Assembly: GCA_027489295.1 (NCBI GenBank)
Contig: JAIYAA010000026.1
Coordinates: 1-6,262 of the forward strand
DNA from: Sphingomonadales bacterium
GTDB taxonomy: Bacteria; Pseudomonadota; Alphaproteobacteria; Sphingomonadales; Sphingomonadaceae
Length of the DNA: 6,262 nucleotides
Direction of reading: 5' to 3'
Shown here: positions 6,122 through 6,262 of the stretch, piece after piece
Layout: each line of letters opens with the position of its first letter
Numbering within the stretch: the stretch's first letter is position 1
Notes under the pieces: generated by a model
Told to the model about the DNA's origin: nothing
Databases searched by the model: none
What the model saw: only the letters and a program-made list of their open reading frames with translations
Program-made: the position numbers and the translations under genes

Positions 6122-6148
6122 ATGCCCCTGATAGCATCACTGCCTTAG
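6122..6148 (+). CDS. Eight-codon mini-ORF behind a near-ideal ribosome site (leader peptide or gene remnant)
   Basis: AGGAGG at 6109-6114 sits 7 bases before an ATG, a better initiation site than those of most genes in this window, yet the frame encodes only MPLIASLP before TAG. After the stop the same frame continues open for 20 codons (to TAG at 6209-6211). It may be the start of a gene with a nonsense change, a leader peptide or a coincidence. The next candidate start, at 6230, is 81 bases downstream. Confidence 0.25.
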   Translation: MPLIASLP

Positions 6149-6229
6149 CACTACTTTGGCAGGTTGAAGGAACCGGCTGGAATCCTCGTTGATTCTCGTG
6201 TGTCAGTGTAGGCTGACGGATCAACGGTC

Positions 6230-6262
6230 ATGGTGGTGGATGAAGGCTGGCGGAGCGATCTG
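6230..6262 (+). CDS. 5' end of a CDS running off the right edge, possibly an IS701-type transposase
   Basis: ATG at 6230 opens a frame to the window end, giving MVVDEGWRSDL. From memory, IS701-family transposases often begin with a few residues followed by W-R/Q-S/T-D/E-L before a conserved WLxPFL segment, which would lie just outside the window. The preceding 30 bases contain a short dyad (gtcag/ctgac, 6202-6217), as might be found near a terminal repeat. No good Shine-Dalgarno is visible. Eleven residues give only a weak match, so the assignment is tentative. Confidence 0.35.
   Translation, partial: MVVDEGWRSDL

Larger units (their letters stand above)
5979..6229. other. Intergenic stretch after P2
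   Basis: No substantial gene is supported here; an open frame at 5917-6192 overlaps the end of P2 and looks like a shadow. Contents are a 10-bp inverted repeat (6038-6047 with 6062-6071), a strong Shine-Dalgarno followed by an eight-codon ORF (6122-6148), and a dyad gtcag-N6-ctgac at 6202-6217. That dyad lies just before the start of the frame at 6230 and may belong to the end of an insertion sequence. Confidence 0.5.

Noticed and set aside
1..6262. tRNA, rRNA, riboswitch or CRISPR array
   Set aside because: No cloverleaf with a T-loop GTTCGA core, no regularly spaced repeats and no recognisable aptamer were seen on reading both strands.

Overview
This is a 6.26 kb fragment of a bacterial genome. 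It is probably proteobacterial, because an ordinary high-GC short-chain dehydrogenase background carries lower-GC accessory genes. The sequence does not identify the genus. Both window edges cut into reading frames with good start contexts. The right one resembles the N-terminus of an IS701-type transposase and the left one is unrecognised, so the segment may lie between mobile elements in an accessory region.

Layout. (1) Positions 1-39 (minus) hold the first 13 codons of a gene that leaves the window, followed by a spacer to 274. (2) Positions 275-2026 (minus) hold a short-chain dehydrogenase/reductase with a C-terminal membrane-like segment and, upstream of it, a 204-codon gene of unknown function with a GTG start. 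(3) Positions 2100-3659 hold cassette 1: a 152-aa minus-strand gene and a 296-aa plus-strand gene transcribed divergently from a 210-bp spacer. (4) Positions 3660-4254 form a gene-poor convergent spacer with a pentanucleotide repeat and a perfect 15-bp stem hairpin. (5) Positions 4255-5978 hold cassette 2: a 149-aa minus gene and a 302-aa plus gene, paralogous to the cassette 1 genes and in the same head-to-head layout. (6) Positions 5979-6262 hold a spacer with an inverted repeat, a tiny ORF behind a near-perfect Shine-Dalgarno, and the start of the possible transposase.

The notable content is the duplicated two-gene cassette. The small proteins (S1, S2) follow the RNase H-fold pattern: a DG..NPG-like strand 1, a TNxxAxYxA(V)xxAL helix A, a strand-4 IGVY segment and a C-terminal helix. 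By motif alignment, three of the four RNase HI catalytic acids are replaced, in the same way in both copies apart from the last site. They therefore look like pseudo-nucleases that bind rather than cut. The larger partners (P1, P2) match no family I recognise. They align to each other without a gap over the first 203 residues, and 52 of 107 residues are identical by hand count in the central block. Conserved pairing, opposite orientation and side-by-side duplication suggest one functional unit, such as a binding, regulatory, immunity or defence module. That role is inference.
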